From Pseudoclavibacter endophyticus (GTDB taxonomy: Bacteria > Actinomycetota > Actinomycetes > Actinomycetales > Microbacteriaceae), in the NCBI RefSeq assembly GCF_008831085.1, contig NZ_WBJY01000002.1:124001-188000 (forward strand): a stretch of 64,000 nt of DNA. Reading direction: 5' to 3'. The position numbers and the translations under genes are program-made. Shown here piece by piece: positions 27,376 through 36,994 of this stretch (position 1 is its first letter; each line of letters starts with the position of its first letter). The notes under the pieces are model-generated. The model was not told where the DNA came from and made no database searches. It was given only the letters and a program-made list of their open reading frames with translations.

Positions 27376-28878
27376 GTGACGGAAACGCAGAAGATCTACG
27401 ACGTGGTCCTCATCGGCGGCGGCATCATGAGCGCCACACTCGGCACACTGATCTCGAAGCTCGAACCGAGCTGGTCGATCAAGCTCATCGAGCGTCTGGA
27501 CGACGTCGCCCTGGAGAGTTCGAACCCGTGGAACAACGCGGGCACCGGTCATGCGGCGCTGTGCGAGCTCAACTACACGCCCGAGACGAACGCCGTCATC
27601 GACACGACGAAGGCGCTCGCCATCAACGAGCAGTACACCGTCTCCCGCCAGTTCTGGGCATCGCTCGTCGAGTCGGGCGAGCTGCCCGATCCGAGCGCCT
27701 TCATCAACGACGTGCCGCACATGACCTTCGTGCGCGGCGAGGCGAACGTCGACTATCTGCGCCGTCGCTACGAGCTCCTCAGGGCCGAGCCGCTGTTCGC
27801 CACCATGGAGTACACGGAAGATCCCGCCGTCATCTTCGAGTGGGCCCCCGCGCTGATGGTCGGGCGTGACAAGACCGAGAAGGTGGCCGCGACCCGCGTC
27901 GCATCGGGCACCGACGTCGACTTCGGCTCGCTGACCCGTCAACTCGTGCAGGGCCTCATCGACAATGGCGCCGTCGTCCGCCTCGGCACCGAGGTCGCGG
28001 GCCTTCGCCAGCAGCGCGATGGCGTGTGGCAGGTCGCGACGCGCGTCGCCTCGGGCCCGGAGCAGGGCCGTAAGAACGTCACTCGCGCGCGGTTCGTCTT
28101 CGTCGGCGCCGGCGGCGGCGCCCTGCCCTTGCTGCAGAAGGCGCGCATCCCCGAGATCCGCGGGTACGGCGGCTTCCCCATCTCTGGCCAGTTCTACCGC
28201 ACCGACAACCCCGACGTCGTCGCCAAGCATCACGCAAAGGTGTACGGCAAGGCGTTGGTGGGTGCGCCGCCGATGTCGGTTCCCCATCTCGACACTCGCA
28301 TCGTCGACGGGAAGCCCGCCCTCATGTTCGGGCCATACGCGGGTTTCAGCCCGAAGTACCTCAAGACCGGCAGCTTCCTCGACCTCTTCCGCTCATTGCG
28401 ACTCCACAACATCGTGCCGATGCTCGCGGTCGCGAAAGACAACTTCGACCTCGTCTCGTATCTCGTCGGCCAACTGCTCGCGACGCCCAAGAAGAAGTTC
28501 ACGGAGCTGCAGTCGTTCTTCCCCGAAGCAGATCCGGCCGACTGGCGGCTCATCACGGCCGGGCAGCGCGTGCAAGTTATGAAGCGCGACCCGAAGAAGG
28601 GCGGAGTGCTCCAGATGGGCACCGAGGTCGTCGCGAAGGCCGACGGCACCATCGCGGGCCTGCTCGGCGCCTCCCCGGGAGCCTCTGTCGCCGTGCCCGT
28701 CATGGTCGACCTGCTCAAGAAGTGCTTCCCCGCGCGGGTCGACGAGTGGACGCCACGCCTGACGGAACTCGTGCCCACCTACGGCACGAGGGTCAACGAC
28801 TCGCAGGAGAAGGCCGACGAGGTGCTCGCCAAGACGGGTGCCGCGCTGCGCCTCGGCAAAGCGCAGCGGCACCAGTAG
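27376..28878 (+). CDS. mqo: Malate:quinone oxidoreductase
   Basis: This 500-residue peripheral membrane flavoprotein oxidises malate to oxaloacetate and passes electrons to the quinone pool, replacing or complementing NAD-dependent malate dehydrogenase in the TCA cycle. The N-terminus has VVLIGGGIMSATLG (FAD binding), followed by SSNPWNNAGTGHAALCELNY, diagnostic of Mqo, and FVFVGAGGGALPLLQK. Length is normal for the family. It stands as a single gene with its own leaderless promoter between asd and tdk. Confidence 0.96.
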   Translation: MTETQKIYDVVLIGGGIMSATLGTLISKLEPSWSIKLIERLDDVALESSNPWNNAGTGHAALCELNYTPETNAVIDTTKALAINEQYTVSRQFWASLVESGELPDPSAFINDVPHMTFVRGEANVDYLRRRYELLRAEPLFATMEYTEDPAVIFEWAPALMVGRDKTEKVAATRVASGTDVDFGSLTRQLVQGLIDNGAVVRLGTEVAGLRQQRDGVWQVATRVASGPEQGRKNVTRARFVFVGAGGGALPLLQKARIPEIRGYGGFPISGQFYRTDNPDVVAKHHAKVYGKALVGAPPMSVPHLDTRIVDGKPALMFGPYAGFSPKYLKTGSFLDLFRSLRLHNIVPMLAVAKDNFDLVSYLVGQLLATPKKKFTELQSFFPEADPADWRLITAGQRVQVMKRDPKKGGVLQMGTEVVAKADGTIAGLLGASPGASVAVPVMVDLLKKCFPARVDEWTPRLTELVPTYGTRVNDSQEKADEVLAKTGAALRLGKAQRHQ

Positions 28879-28921
28879 TCGCGACCACCGAAGCACGCAG
28901 CACCGACCGGACACGAGGAAC

Positions 28922-29542
28922 ATGGCCAAGCTGTACTTTCGCTACGGTGCCATGAACTCGGGAAAGTCGACGGCGCTGCTGCAGGCCGCGTTCAACTACG
29001 AGGAGCGCGGGCATCGCGTCGTGCTCGCGAAGCCGAGCGTCGACGCGAAGGCCGACAGTCACATCGCCTCGCGGCTCGGCATGGTGAGGCAGGTCGACCT
29101 CCTGCTCGGCGCCCACGAGAGCCCGCGCCAACGCCTGGCCGAACTCGCGGCATCCGGCCCCCGAATCTCGTGCCTGCTGTTCGACGAGGCGCAGTTCTGC
29201 ACGCCGTGGCAGATCGACGAACTGCTGCGCATCACGGTGTTGGATGAGACGCCAGTGATCGCGTACGGCATCAGGACCGACTTCCAGACCGTCGCGTTTC
29301 CCGGCAGTCAGCGGCTGCTCGAGGTCGCGCACACCATCGAGGAGCTTAAGACGATCTGCCGGTGCGGCCGCAAGGCGATCTTCAACGGCCGCATCGTCGG
29401 CGGGGCGTTCGTGTTCGACGGCGGCCAGATCGCGATCGACCAGGGCGACGTGACCTACGAGGCGCTGTGCGGCTCGTGCTACCTCACGGCCTCCGGCGGG
29501 CGCCTGGCGAACGCGGCGCCGGCACCGGGATCGCCTCGGTGA
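28922..29542 (+). CDS. tdk: Thymidine kinase
   Basis: This 206-residue type II thymidine kinase phosphorylates thymidine in salvage. It has YGAMNSGKST (Walker A), LLFDEAQFC (Walker B, catalytic Glu), a lasso region, and two zinc-binding cysteine pairs (CRCGRKA and CGSCYL). ATG 28922 has GAGGAA 3-6 nt upstream. It follows mqo by 43 nt but has its own Shine-Dalgarno sequence, and may be cotranscribed. The thymidylate kinase gene for the next step lies at 56566. Confidence 0.95.
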   Translation: MAKLYFRYGAMNSGKSTALLQAAFNYEERGHRVVLAKPSVDAKADSHIASRLGMVRQVDLLLGAHESPRQRLAELAASGPRISCLLFDEAQFCTPWQIDELLRITVLDETPVIAYGIRTDFQTVAFPGSQRLLEVAHTIEELKTICRCGRKAIFNGRIVGGAFVFDGGQIAIDQGDVTYEALCGSCYLTASGGRLANAAPAPGSPR

Positions 29543-29572
29543 CCTCGGAGGGAAGTCGTCCGGCCGCGACGG

Positions 29573-29971
29573 TCAGGCGGGGTGATGCTCGTCGAGCTCG
29601 CGCACATACCTCGCCGGCGCCGTGAGTCGATACGACGTCTCGACGAGCTCGGACGCGAGGCGCCAGTCGGTATCGTCGTCGAGGTCAAGGCCGATCCAGC
29701 CGCTCGGGCCCACGTAACCGGGGACGAAGAAGCGGTCGTCATCGAGCCACGCCGGCAGCTCGGACGGATCAGCCTTCACGAGAAGCGCCGTCGGATGCTG
29801 CACCCATCCGCCATCGCCCTTGACTGAGCCGCCGTAGATCGCGAATCCCGACTTCGTGAAGAACCACGGTCGACCGTGCGAGATGCGCTCGCTCGCTCCG
29901 GGGAGCGCGAGCGAGATCTCGCGCACCCGGGCGAGCAGCTGGTCGTCGTCGTCGAACATGATCTCGTGCAT
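29573..29971 (-). CDS. MmcQ/YjbR-family DNA-binding-fold protein
   Basis: This 132-residue protein matches the MmcQ/YjbR family by its pattern: LALPGASERISHGRPWFF, KSGFAIYGG, HPTALLVKAD and SGWIGLDLD. The fold resembles a double wing, and some relatives bind DNA, but no function is established. Start ATG 29971 (MHEIMFDDDD) is preferred; ATG 29959 is an alternative and neither has a strong ribosome binding site. It converges with tdk, 30 nt apart. Confidence 0.75.
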   Translation of the reverse strand: MHEIMFDDDDQLLARVREISLALPGASERISHGRPWFFTKSGFAIYGGSVKGDGGWVQHPTALLVKADPSELPAWLDDDRFFVPGYVGPSGWIGLDLDDDTDWRLASELVETSYRLTAPARYVRELDEHHPA

Positions 29972-30128
29972 GCGGCCAGTATCCCCCCAGCGCCTGGCGA
30001 GCGCGGCGCCCATCGAGTCCGCGCTGCCCGGGTGAGGGATGAGGGCGCCGAGTAGGCGGGCTGAGCGTGCTGGTAGTCGTTCTGGTCCCTCCGCGCCGTC
30101 ACGTGACGGCGGGCTCCTGCGCCACCGC

Positions 30129-30980
30129 CTATCGGCGTCCGGCTTTCCTGGCGAAGAGCCAGGCGCCCCATGCCGCCGCGACGGCGAGGATCCCTATGCA
30201 CCACAGCACGGCCCAGAGCGGATGCCAGCCGGCGTCGCCCGCGAACAGCAGGGCGCGCACCGCCTCGATCACCGGCGTCAGCGGCTGGACCTCGGCGACA
30301 ACGCGAAGCCACTGCGGCATCGTCTCGAGCGGCACGAAGCCGCTCGAGACGTAGGGCAGGAACAGCAGGATGAACCCGTAGCCGCTCGCGGCCTCGGCCG
30401 ACCCGGCTGCGAGGCCGATGGCCGCGAACAAGTACGTGATCGCGAGGATCCAGAGAGTGATCAGCGCAAACGCACCGAGCCAGCCGAGCACGCCGGCCTC
30501 GGGGCGGAAACCGATCAGCAGCGCGACGACCACGACGACTGCCGTCGCGAGCAGGTTGCGCGCCAGGCTCGCGACCACGTGCCCCGTCAGAACGGCGCCG
30601 GCGCGCAGCGGCATGGTCCGGAACCGATCGATGATGCCGAGCTTCATGTCGTTGGCGACGAACGTCGCCGTCGTCGCCGCGCCGAACCCGGCACAGGTGA
30701 GGATGGTGCCGGGTACAACGTAGTTCACGTACTCGCCCGTGGGGTCGATGGCGCCACCGAAGACGAACGTGAACATGAGCATGAGCATCACGGGCAGGGC
30801 GATCGACATGAGCAGCGACTCGGCATCGCGCGCGCTGTGGCGCAGGCTGCGACCGATGAAAATCGCCTCCGCGGTGAGGCCGCGCGGGGCACGCGCGGGC
30901 GGACCTGCGGGCGCACGGGTGGCGGCGGTGACGGGAGTACGCGGATCGCGACTGACGTGGGGATGTGCGTTGGTGGTCAT
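30129..30980 (-). CDS. ABC-2 type exporter permease (DrrB-like), second system
   Basis: This 283-residue membrane protein has an Ala/Pro-rich cytoplasmic N-terminus of about 35 residues and six transmembrane helices. PVMLMLMFTFVFGGAID, VNYVVPGTILTC and DRFRTMPLRAG match DrrB-type permeases. Its start overlaps the stop of the ATPase gene by 4 nt (ATGA). The pair probably exports a drug or other amphiphile and is likely repressed by the divergent TetR protein. It is a paralogue of the permease at 9634-10470, but with a regulator attached. Confidence 0.88.
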   Translation of the reverse strand: MTTNAHPHVSRDPRTPVTAATRAPAGPPARAPRGLTAEAIFIGRSLRHSARDAESLLMSIALPVMLMLMFTFVFGGAIDPTGEYVNYVVPGTILTCAGFGAATTATFVANDMKLGIIDRFRTMPLRAGAVLTGHVVASLARNLLATAVVVVVALLIGFRPEAGVLGWLGAFALITLWILAITYLFAAIGLAAGSAEAASGYGFILLFLPYVSSGFVPLETMPQWLRVVAEVQPLTPVIEAVRALLFAGDAGWHPLWAVLWCIGILAVAAAWGAWLFARKAGRR

Positions 30981-31897
30981 GCCGCCTCCGTTTCGGTCAA
31001 GCGTGCGTCGTGCCGCGCACGAGGGGCGTGGTCCGCGTCCTGCTCTGTGAGTGCGAGGAAGACGTCGTCGAGCGTCGGTCGCGTGAGTGTGACGGTGCCC
31101 TCGAGGCCCTCGGCGTCGAACGCATCGATCGCCCGGCGGACACCGCGTACCGTGCCGTCGGTGGAGATCTGCCGCACTGGCGTGCCGTCGGGCGCGCGCA
31201 ACTCGACGGTGTCGCCGCCGATTCGCGCCTTGAGCTCGTCGGCGGTTCCGAGCGCGGCGACGCGCCCGCCGAAGAGCACGGCGATGCGGTCGGCGAGCTG
31301 GTCGGCCTCCTCGAGGTACTGGGTCGTGAGGAACACCGTTGTGCCCTGCTTCGGGAGCGACTCGATGACGCCCCACAGCTCGCGTCGACTGCGCGTGTCG
31401 AGACCCGTCGTGGGCTCGTCGAGGAAGAGCACCTGCGGCTCGGCGACAAAGCTGAGCGCGAGATCGAGACGTCGGCGCATGCCGCCCGAGTAGGTGGCGA
31501 CGCGGCGCCGCGCCGCGGCGGTGAGGCGGAACCGTTCCAGCAGCTCGTCGGCGCGTGCGCCGGCGCTTCGCCGACGAAGGGCCGACAGGCGGCCGAACAT
31601 CACGAGGTTCTCGCGCGCGGTCAGGGCCTCGTCGACCGCGGCGGCCTGCCCGGTCAGTGCGATCCGTCGTCTGACGTCGCCCGGCGAGCGCACCACGTCG
31701 AAGCCGGCGACCGAGGCGGTGCCCGAGTCAGGCCGCACCAGCGTCGTGAGCACGTTGATCGTCGTCGTCTTTCCTGCGCCGTTCGGGCCGAGCAGCGCGA
31801 AGATCTCGCCGGGCTCAACCCGCAGATCGAGCCCGTCGAGCACCGTGTTCGTTCCGAACCGCTTGCGCAGCCCGCGCACGTCGATCGCGTGAGTCAT
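30977..31897 (-). CDS. ABC transporter ATP-binding protein (DrrA-like), second system
   Basis: This 306-residue ATPase has Walker A GPNGAGKTT, signature YSGGMRRRL, Walker B VLFLDEPTTGLD and the C-terminal RPTLDDVFLALTE typical of DrrA. ATG 31897 begins MTHAIDVRGL with a purine-rich GGGAATGG upstream; the longer frame to 31942 is not supported. It is divergent from the TetR gene with a 99-nt shared regulatory region that holds an inverted repeat. Confidence 0.9.
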   Translation of the reverse strand: MTHAIDVRGLRKRFGTNTVLDGLDLRVEPGEIFALLGPNGAGKTTTINVLTTLVRPDSGTASVAGFDVVRSPGDVRRRIALTGQAAAVDEALTARENLVMFGRLSALRRRSAGARADELLERFRLTAAARRRVATYSGGMRRRLDLALSFVAEPQVLFLDEPTTGLDTRSRRELWGVIESLPKQGTTVFLTTQYLEEADQLADRIAVLFGGRVAALGTADELKARIGGDTVELRAPDGTPVRQISTDGTVRGVRRAIDAFDAEGLEGTVTLTRPTLDDVFLALTEQDADHAPRARHDARLTETEAA

Positions 31898-31947
31898 GCA
31901 TCCATTCCCTTCTCCCAATGCCCCACGGTGTATGGGGGACACTGTTT

Positions 31948-31974
31948 ATGACGGTAACACACGGTTTACGGCAT
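31948..31974. promoter_or_regulatory. Probable TetR operator between exporter and regulator
   Basis: ATGACGGTAAC and the reverse complement ATGCCGTAAAC form an imperfect inverted repeat in the divergent promoter region. It lies about 10 nt upstream of the -10 box TATGAT (31984-31989) of the regulator gene, covering its -35 zone. This position fits autoregulation and repression of the exporter. Binding is inferred. Confidence 0.45.
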
Positions 31975-31996
31975 AGACAGAGCTATGATGGGATGC

Positions 31997-32947
31997 ATGC
32001 CTGATGACCGCGACGTACCCGCCGAGTTCGACCTGCCGCGCGGCATCGCGCTCGCCTGGGGCGTCGCGGCCTCGCCGCAGCGCGGGCCTAAGCGCGAGAT
32101 GAGCGTCGAGCGCATCGTCGACGCGGCGGTCGAGCTCGCCGACGCGGAGGGACTCGGCGCCGTGTCGATGGCGGCGGTCGCGAAGCGCCTCGGGTTCACG
32201 CCCATGTCGCTCTACCGCTACGTGAGCGCGAAGGACGACCTGCTGCTGCTCATGATGGAGGAGGGGACGGGGGTTCCATCGCACGCCTGGCGGGAGGCGG
32301 ACGGGTGGCGCGAGAGGCTGCTCATGCTGTATCGGGAGTTGGTCGCGGTCTACGCGCGGCATCCCTGGTTGCTGCAGATTCCCGTAACCGGCTCGCCCGC
32401 CACGCCCAACAACTCGGAGTGGGTCGAGGCGGGCCTGACGGCCCTCGACGAGACGCCGCTGCTCGCCGAGGAGAAGCTCGCGGTGTGGCTTATCGTGACG
32501 GGCCTGTCGCGGTGGAACGGGATCGTGCTCACCGGGTACGGCGATGCGGCGCGACGCTCGGGCCGTACCGCCGCGGAGGTCGCCGCCGATGAGCAGGCGC
32601 TGTATGAGGCTCTCGTGACCCCCGAGGCCTACCCGCGCCTGCACGCCGCCGCGGAGGCGGGGGTGTTCGCGTCGCCCTACGACCCGTTCGTGTTCGGCAT
32701 CGAGCGTGCCCTCGACGGCGTCGAGGCGTACATGGCGTCGCTTGACCGAGGCGAGCCGCACCGACTCGCCGACGAGGTCGAGGTGCTGGAGGACGCTGAC
32801 GTCGCCGACGACAAGAAGTACCGGCAGGCGACGAAGGCGGCCGCGGATGCCGAGAAAGCCGTGCTACAGGCAGAGAAGGTCCTGCGTCAGGCGCGCAAGG
32901 CCCAGGCGCAGGCGCTCAAGGAGGCTCGCGCTCGCAAACGCGACTGA
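31997..32947 (+). CDS. TetR-family transcriptional regulator
   Basis: This 316-residue regulator has an N-terminal TetR helix-turn-helix at about residues 35-80 (RIVDAAVELADAEGLGAVSM ... VAKRLGFTPMSLYRYV). It has a TetR_C-type ligand domain and an unusual Lys/Ala-rich coiled tail of about 50 residues at the C-terminus (AAADAEKAVLQAEKVLRQ). The ATG at 31997 is chosen because TATGAT ends 7 nt before it; an ATG at 31985 would sit inside the -10 box. It is divergent from the DrrAB-like exporter and probably represses it in the absence of the exported compound. Confidence 0.85.
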   Translation: MPDDRDVPAEFDLPRGIALAWGVAASPQRGPKREMSVERIVDAAVELADAEGLGAVSMAAVAKRLGFTPMSLYRYVSAKDDLLLLMMEEGTGVPSHAWREADGWRERLLMLYRELVAVYARHPWLLQIPVTGSPATPNNSEWVEAGLTALDETPLLAEEKLAVWLIVTGLSRWNGIVLTGYGDAARRSGRTAAEVAADEQALYEALVTPEAYPRLHAAAEAGVFASPYDPFVFGIERALDGVEAYMASLDRGEPHRLADEVEVLEDADVADDKKYRQATKAAADAEKAVLQAEKVLRQARKAQAQALKEARARKRD

Positions 32948-32997
32948 GCAGTCGGGTCCGCACGAACACGGTTGACATGCACGAGTAGGGAGACGAG

Positions 32998-34164
32998 ATG
33001 GTGGACCGCACGCGCTGGCAGGAACTGCTGGGGCGCGTGCGGCGGGACGTCCCCCGGATGCTCGATGAGTTCCTCGCCGAGCTCGCGGAGCACGATGGCT
33101 ACGCCGATGCGCAGTTTCCGCGGGACGATCTTGAGCGCACCGCCGTGCAGGCGTTCGAGTTGTTGCTTACTCGTCTCGAGAACGACGACGGCAACGAGGC
33201 AGCGCTGGCCTTCGCGACGCAATTGGGTCAGCGGCGTGCGCGTCAGGGGCTCCGCATCGACCAGTTCACCGACGCCGTTCGCATCAATTTCCGATTGCTC
33301 TGGCGAGCGCTGCATCGTGCCGCGCAGCCCGACCTCGTCGAAGAGCTCATGGCGAACGGCGAGCAGGTGCTCACCGTGGTTGAGCGGTACGCAACGGATG
33401 TGCAAAAGGCGTTCTCCGACGAGACCCAACGGATGGCCGATCTCCATCGCACGGCGCAGGAACGCTCGCTGGCGCGGCTGTTCTCGGGGCCCGCGGCCGA
33501 TGCCGACGCCCGGCAGATCGCCGAGACGCTGAGCCTCACGGTGAACGACACGTACGAGATGTTTGCCCTTCCATCGGAATCGTGGCGAGCGGAGCAGGCG
33601 ACGCAGCTCGGTGAGGGGCGGATGCTCGCGTACGACGACGGCGAAGTCACCTTCCTGATTCGCGCTAGGGGGCCAGTCGACTGGCGGGTCTCCGTGCCCC
33701 ACATCGATGGCGCATATCTCGCGCGGATTCCGGGGATCGGGCATCTTCACGCGGCATCGGTGCTCGCCAAACGGCTCGTGGGCGTGTACCCGAGCTCAGG
33801 CACGGGCGCGTTCACGCTCAAGGACGGCTTTCATCTCCTCGCGGGCGAGACAGTGCGGTCCCAGGTCGCGGGATTCGAGCACGAGCTCATCGGGCGGTTC
33901 CACGAGTCGGATTCCGATGAACGCGCACGGTTCCAAGCGACCCTGCGCGAATTCGTCCGAACCGGCTCGGTGCAGGAGACCGCCGACCGGCTTTTCGTGC
34001 ACCGCAATACGGTGTTCAAGCGCATCCGAGCGTTCGAATCGATAACTGACCTCGACCTGATGGTGCCGAGGGATGCGGCAATCGCGCTCTTCCTCGTGCA
34101 AGGGGCAGGATCCGGTGTTGAAATCAACACCGACGGGACGAATCCGGCGACGTCGCGCCACTGA
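32998..34164 (+). CDS. PucR/CdaR-type helix-turn-helix regulator
   Basis: This 388-residue protein has an N-terminal helical domain (about 1-150) similar to RsbRD-type sensor regions and a divergent middle domain. It ends in the PucR C-terminal DNA-binding helix-turn-helix (about 322-360: FVRTGSVQETADRLFVHRNT). Such regulators typically activate purine or other nitrogen-compound catabolism in response to an intermediate. ATG 32998 has GTAGGGAG about 8 nt upstream. The next genes on the same strand encode a transporter and an amidohydrolase-like enzyme, so it probably controls them. Confidence 0.82.
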   Translation: MVDRTRWQELLGRVRRDVPRMLDEFLAELAEHDGYADAQFPRDDLERTAVQAFELLLTRLENDDGNEAALAFATQLGQRRARQGLRIDQFTDAVRINFRLLWRALHRAAQPDLVEELMANGEQVLTVVERYATDVQKAFSDETQRMADLHRTAQERSLARLFSGPAADADARQIAETLSLTVNDTYEMFALPSESWRAEQATQLGEGRMLAYDDGEVTFLIRARGPVDWRVSVPHIDGAYLARIPGIGHLHAASVLAKRLVGVYPSSGTGAFTLKDGFHLLAGETVRSQVAGFEHELIGRFHESDSDERARFQATLREFVRTGSVQETADRLFVHRNTVFKRIRAFESITDLDLMVPRDAAIALFLVQGAGSGVEINTDGTNPATSRH

Positions 34165-34286
34165 CGGCGCGTGACGGCGGACGTAGTGTCGGTCGCGTTG
34201 CTCAAAGCACCGGAGCTTCGCTGGCTGGTCCGATCGACGTTGAACTCGGGCTCGGTCGCGCAACACCGCCACGATCGGAAACGCAG

Positions 34287-35621
34287 ATGTCTCACTCCCA
34301 GAATGATCCTCGAGTCCCCACCGAAACACCGACCGTCAGCGGAGCCGACGCCGGCAGAATCGCTCGCGCGGCATTCGTCGGTACGGCGCTCGAGTGGTAC
34401 GACTACTTTCTCTTCGGAACTGCCGCGGCGCTCGTCTTCAACCGGCTCTTCTTCACGGAACTCGACGAGACGGCAGCCCTACTCGCCGCCTTCGCCACGT
34501 TCGGCGTCGGCTTTTTCGCCCGTCCGATTGGGGCGATGGTCTTCGGGTACATCGGGGACCGTGTGGGGCGTCGCCCCGCACTGATCGCCACGATTGTGAT
34601 GATCGGCGTCGCGACGGGCCTCATCGGCCTCTTGCCCGACTTCGGCAACATCGGCCTCCTGGCCCCAGTGCTGCTCGCCATCCTCCGTCTCGTGCAGGGG
34701 CTCGCCGTCGGCGGCGAATGGGGCGGCGCGGTCACCATCGCCGTCGAGCATGCGCCGGTCGAGAAGCGCGGCCGCTATGCCGCGCTCGTGCAGATCGGCT
34801 CACCAGTCGGCACGCTGCTGTCCTCGGGCGCATTCGCCGTCGTGCTGCTGTTGCCGGCCGATGCGTTCGACTCCTGGGGCTGGCGGCTTCCCTTCCTGTT
34901 CGCCTTCCCGCTGCTGCTCATCGCCCTGTACATCCGGATGAAGGTCGAGGAGTCGCCGATCTTCCGGAATCTGGTCAATGAGGAGGAAACCGTCAAGGTG
35001 CCTTCCCTCGACGTCTTCCGCACGGCGTGGCGGCGTCTCATCGTGGCCGTGCTCGGCGCGCTGCTGGGAGTCGGCGGCTTCTACATGATCACGACGTTCG
35101 TGGTCTCTTACGGTGCGAATACGCTCGGTGTCGACCGGCAGATCATGGTCAACGCGACGTTGATCGCCGCGGTCGCGCAGATTTTCGTCACCGTCATCGC
35201 GGGGCGCATGTCTGAGCGCTTCGGCCCCGGGCGCATGACCATGTGGGGCGGCATTTTGACGGCCGTCGCCGCCTTCCCGCTGTTCCTGCTGATCGATACG
35301 CGGTCGCCGTTGGTCATCACGGTCGCGATCACCCTCGGCATCGTGCTCATCACCATCGCGTATGCCGTGTCCGGCGCCCTCCTCTCTGATCTGTTCCCAC
35401 CAAAGCTGCGCTATTCGGGCGTCGCGCTCGGTTACAACATTGCCGGCGCCATCAGCGGTGCACTGCCGTTCGTCGCCACGGCGATGCTGACGGTCTCGAA
35501 CGACGCCTCGTGGGGCGCGGCCCTCATCCTCGTCATCATCGCGATACTCACGGCACTCGGTGGCTTCATCGGCGAGCGTCTCCGCGTCGCCGACAAGCGC
35601 ATCGTCGTCGACGACAAGTAA
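34287..35621 (+). CDS. MHS-family MFS metabolite transporter
   Basis: This 444-residue carrier has twelve transmembrane helices. The region after the first helix, ALEWYDYFLFGTAAALVF, and GDRVGRRPALI with VQGLAVGGEWGGAV are diagnostic of the metabolite:H+ symporter (MHS) family, which includes the proline/betaine, shikimate and alpha-ketoglutarate carriers. The substrate is an organic acid or zwitterion that cannot be specified. It lies between the PucR-like regulator and the M20 deacylase (57 nt downstream), which suggests it imports that enzyme's substrate. Confidence 0.88.
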   Translation: MSHSQNDPRVPTETPTVSGADAGRIARAAFVGTALEWYDYFLFGTAAALVFNRLFFTELDETAALLAAFATFGVGFFARPIGAMVFGYIGDRVGRRPALIATIVMIGVATGLIGLLPDFGNIGLLAPVLLAILRLVQGLAVGGEWGGAVTIAVEHAPVEKRGRYAALVQIGSPVGTLLSSGAFAVVLLLPADAFDSWGWRLPFLFAFPLLLIALYIRMKVEESPIFRNLVNEEETVKVPSLDVFRTAWRRLIVAVLGALLGVGGFYMITTFVVSYGANTLGVDRQIMVNATLIAAVAQIFVTVIAGRMSERFGPGRMTMWGGILTAVAAFPLFLLIDTRSPLVITVAITLGIVLITIAYAVSGALLSDLFPPKLRYSGVALGYNIAGAISGALPFVATAMLTVSNDASWGAALILVIIAILTALGGFIGERLRVADKRIVVDDK

Positions 35622-35678
35622 GCGCCTTCGACCCTTCACTCCGATTTCGACCCTTCACCCTCGATAAGGACGCAACAC

Positions 35679-36950
35679 GTGATCAACAACGAACTCTCTG
35701 GTCGCATCCTCGCCGCCGTCGACACGCAGTTCGATGAGCAGCTGAACGCGACTGCCGAGCTGGTCGCCTGCCCCTCGCTTCGGGCCGGCGAAGAAGCGGC
35801 CCAAGACCTCATCGAACAGCGCCTCCGCGCCCTCGACCTCGAAGTCGACCGCTGGACCCTCGCGTCGCCAGATCTCGAGAAGCATCCCGGTTACGGCCCG
35901 CCGACCGTCGATTACAACGTCATGACGAATGTTGTCGGCACGTACCGGCCTGCCCAGGAACGCGGAAATTCGCTCATCCTCAACGGTCACATCGACGTGG
36001 TGCCGGAAGGCCCCCGGGCGCAGTGGTCGCGATCGCCGTGGGATGCGGAGGTGCGCGATGGCTGGATGTACGGCCGCGGGGCCGGCGACATGAAGGCCGG
36101 GCTTATCGCGAACCTCTTCGCCTTCGACGCGATCAGCAAGGCCGGCCTCGAGCTGACCGGCCGGGTGCACCTCCAGTCGGTTGTCGAGGAGGAGTGCACG
36201 GGGAACGGTTCGCTGGCCGCGCTGCTGCGCGGCTACGTAGCCGACGCCGTGATCATCCCGGAGCCCGAGGACGACGCGCTGGTGCGTGCCAACGTCGGCG
36301 TGCTGTGGTTCACGGCGCGCGTCACCGGAAACCCGACGCATCCGCGCGAAATGGCCAACGGGTTCAACGCGATCGACGCTGCCTATGACGTTGTTGCCGC
36401 TCTGCGTGAGCTCGAGGAATCCTGGAACCGCGACAAGGGGAACCACCGGTACTTCGAAGACCTCGAACATCCCATCAACTTCAATATCGGTTGCATCCAG
36501 GGCGGCGACTGGCCTTCGAGCGTTCCCGCCTGGTGCGAGGTCCGCGTGCGCGTCGCGACATACCCGGGTACGACGGCTGATGAGGCGTGGGGCGAGATCG
36601 TTCGCCGCGTCGAGCAGGCATCCCAGGGTGCACCGTTCGATGTGGAGCTCACGCCCGACGGCTTCTACGCCGATGGCTACGTGCTCGAGCCCGGGAGCGA
36701 CGCGGAGGCGCTGCTGGAGCAGACGCACGAGGCCACGTTCGCGTCACCGCTGACGTCTTTCACGACTCCCGGCTATCTCGATGGGCGCGTTTTCGTGAAC
36801 TACGGCAATATCCCGACGCTGGTCTACGGGCCGGTTTCGGAGAACATCCACGCCTTCGATGAGCGGGTGAGCGTCGAGTCCATCAGGAAGTGCACCAAGT
36901 CGATTGCGCTGTTCCTTGCGTCGTGGTGTGGCGTGTCCGAGCGGCGCTAG
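35679..36950 (+). CDS. M20-family deacylase/peptidase (ArgE/DapE type)
   Basis: This 423-residue zinc hydrolase has NGHIDVVPEG (metal His-Asp), YGRGAGDMKAG (bridging Asp), VVEEECTGNGS (catalytic Glu and metal Glu) and a late metal His near ENIHAFDE, with an M20 dimerisation domain in the middle. Enzymes of this family remove acyl or carbamoyl groups from amino acids. The GTG at 35679 lies a few bases after AAGGACG. Together with the MHS carrier and PucR-like regulator it suggests use of an N-acyl or N-carbamoyl amino acid. That assignment is inferred from context. Confidence 0.85.
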   Translation: MINNELSGRILAAVDTQFDEQLNATAELVACPSLRAGEEAAQDLIEQRLRALDLEVDRWTLASPDLEKHPGYGPPTVDYNVMTNVVGTYRPAQERGNSLILNGHIDVVPEGPRAQWSRSPWDAEVRDGWMYGRGAGDMKAGLIANLFAFDAISKAGLELTGRVHLQSVVEEECTGNGSLAALLRGYVADAVIIPEPEDDALVRANVGVLWFTARVTGNPTHPREMANGFNAIDAAYDVVAALRELEESWNRDKGNHRYFEDLEHPINFNIGCIQGGDWPSSVPAWCEVRVRVATYPGTTADEAWGEIVRRVEQASQGAPFDVELTPDGFYADGYVLEPGSDAEALLEQTHEATFASPLTSFTTPGYLDGRVFVNYGNIPTLVYGPVSENIHAFDERVSVESIRKCTKSIALFLASWCGVSERR

Positions 36951-36994
36951 CGGCGGAATCCGGAGGAGCTGAGTCGCAACGGCCGCATCACGAA

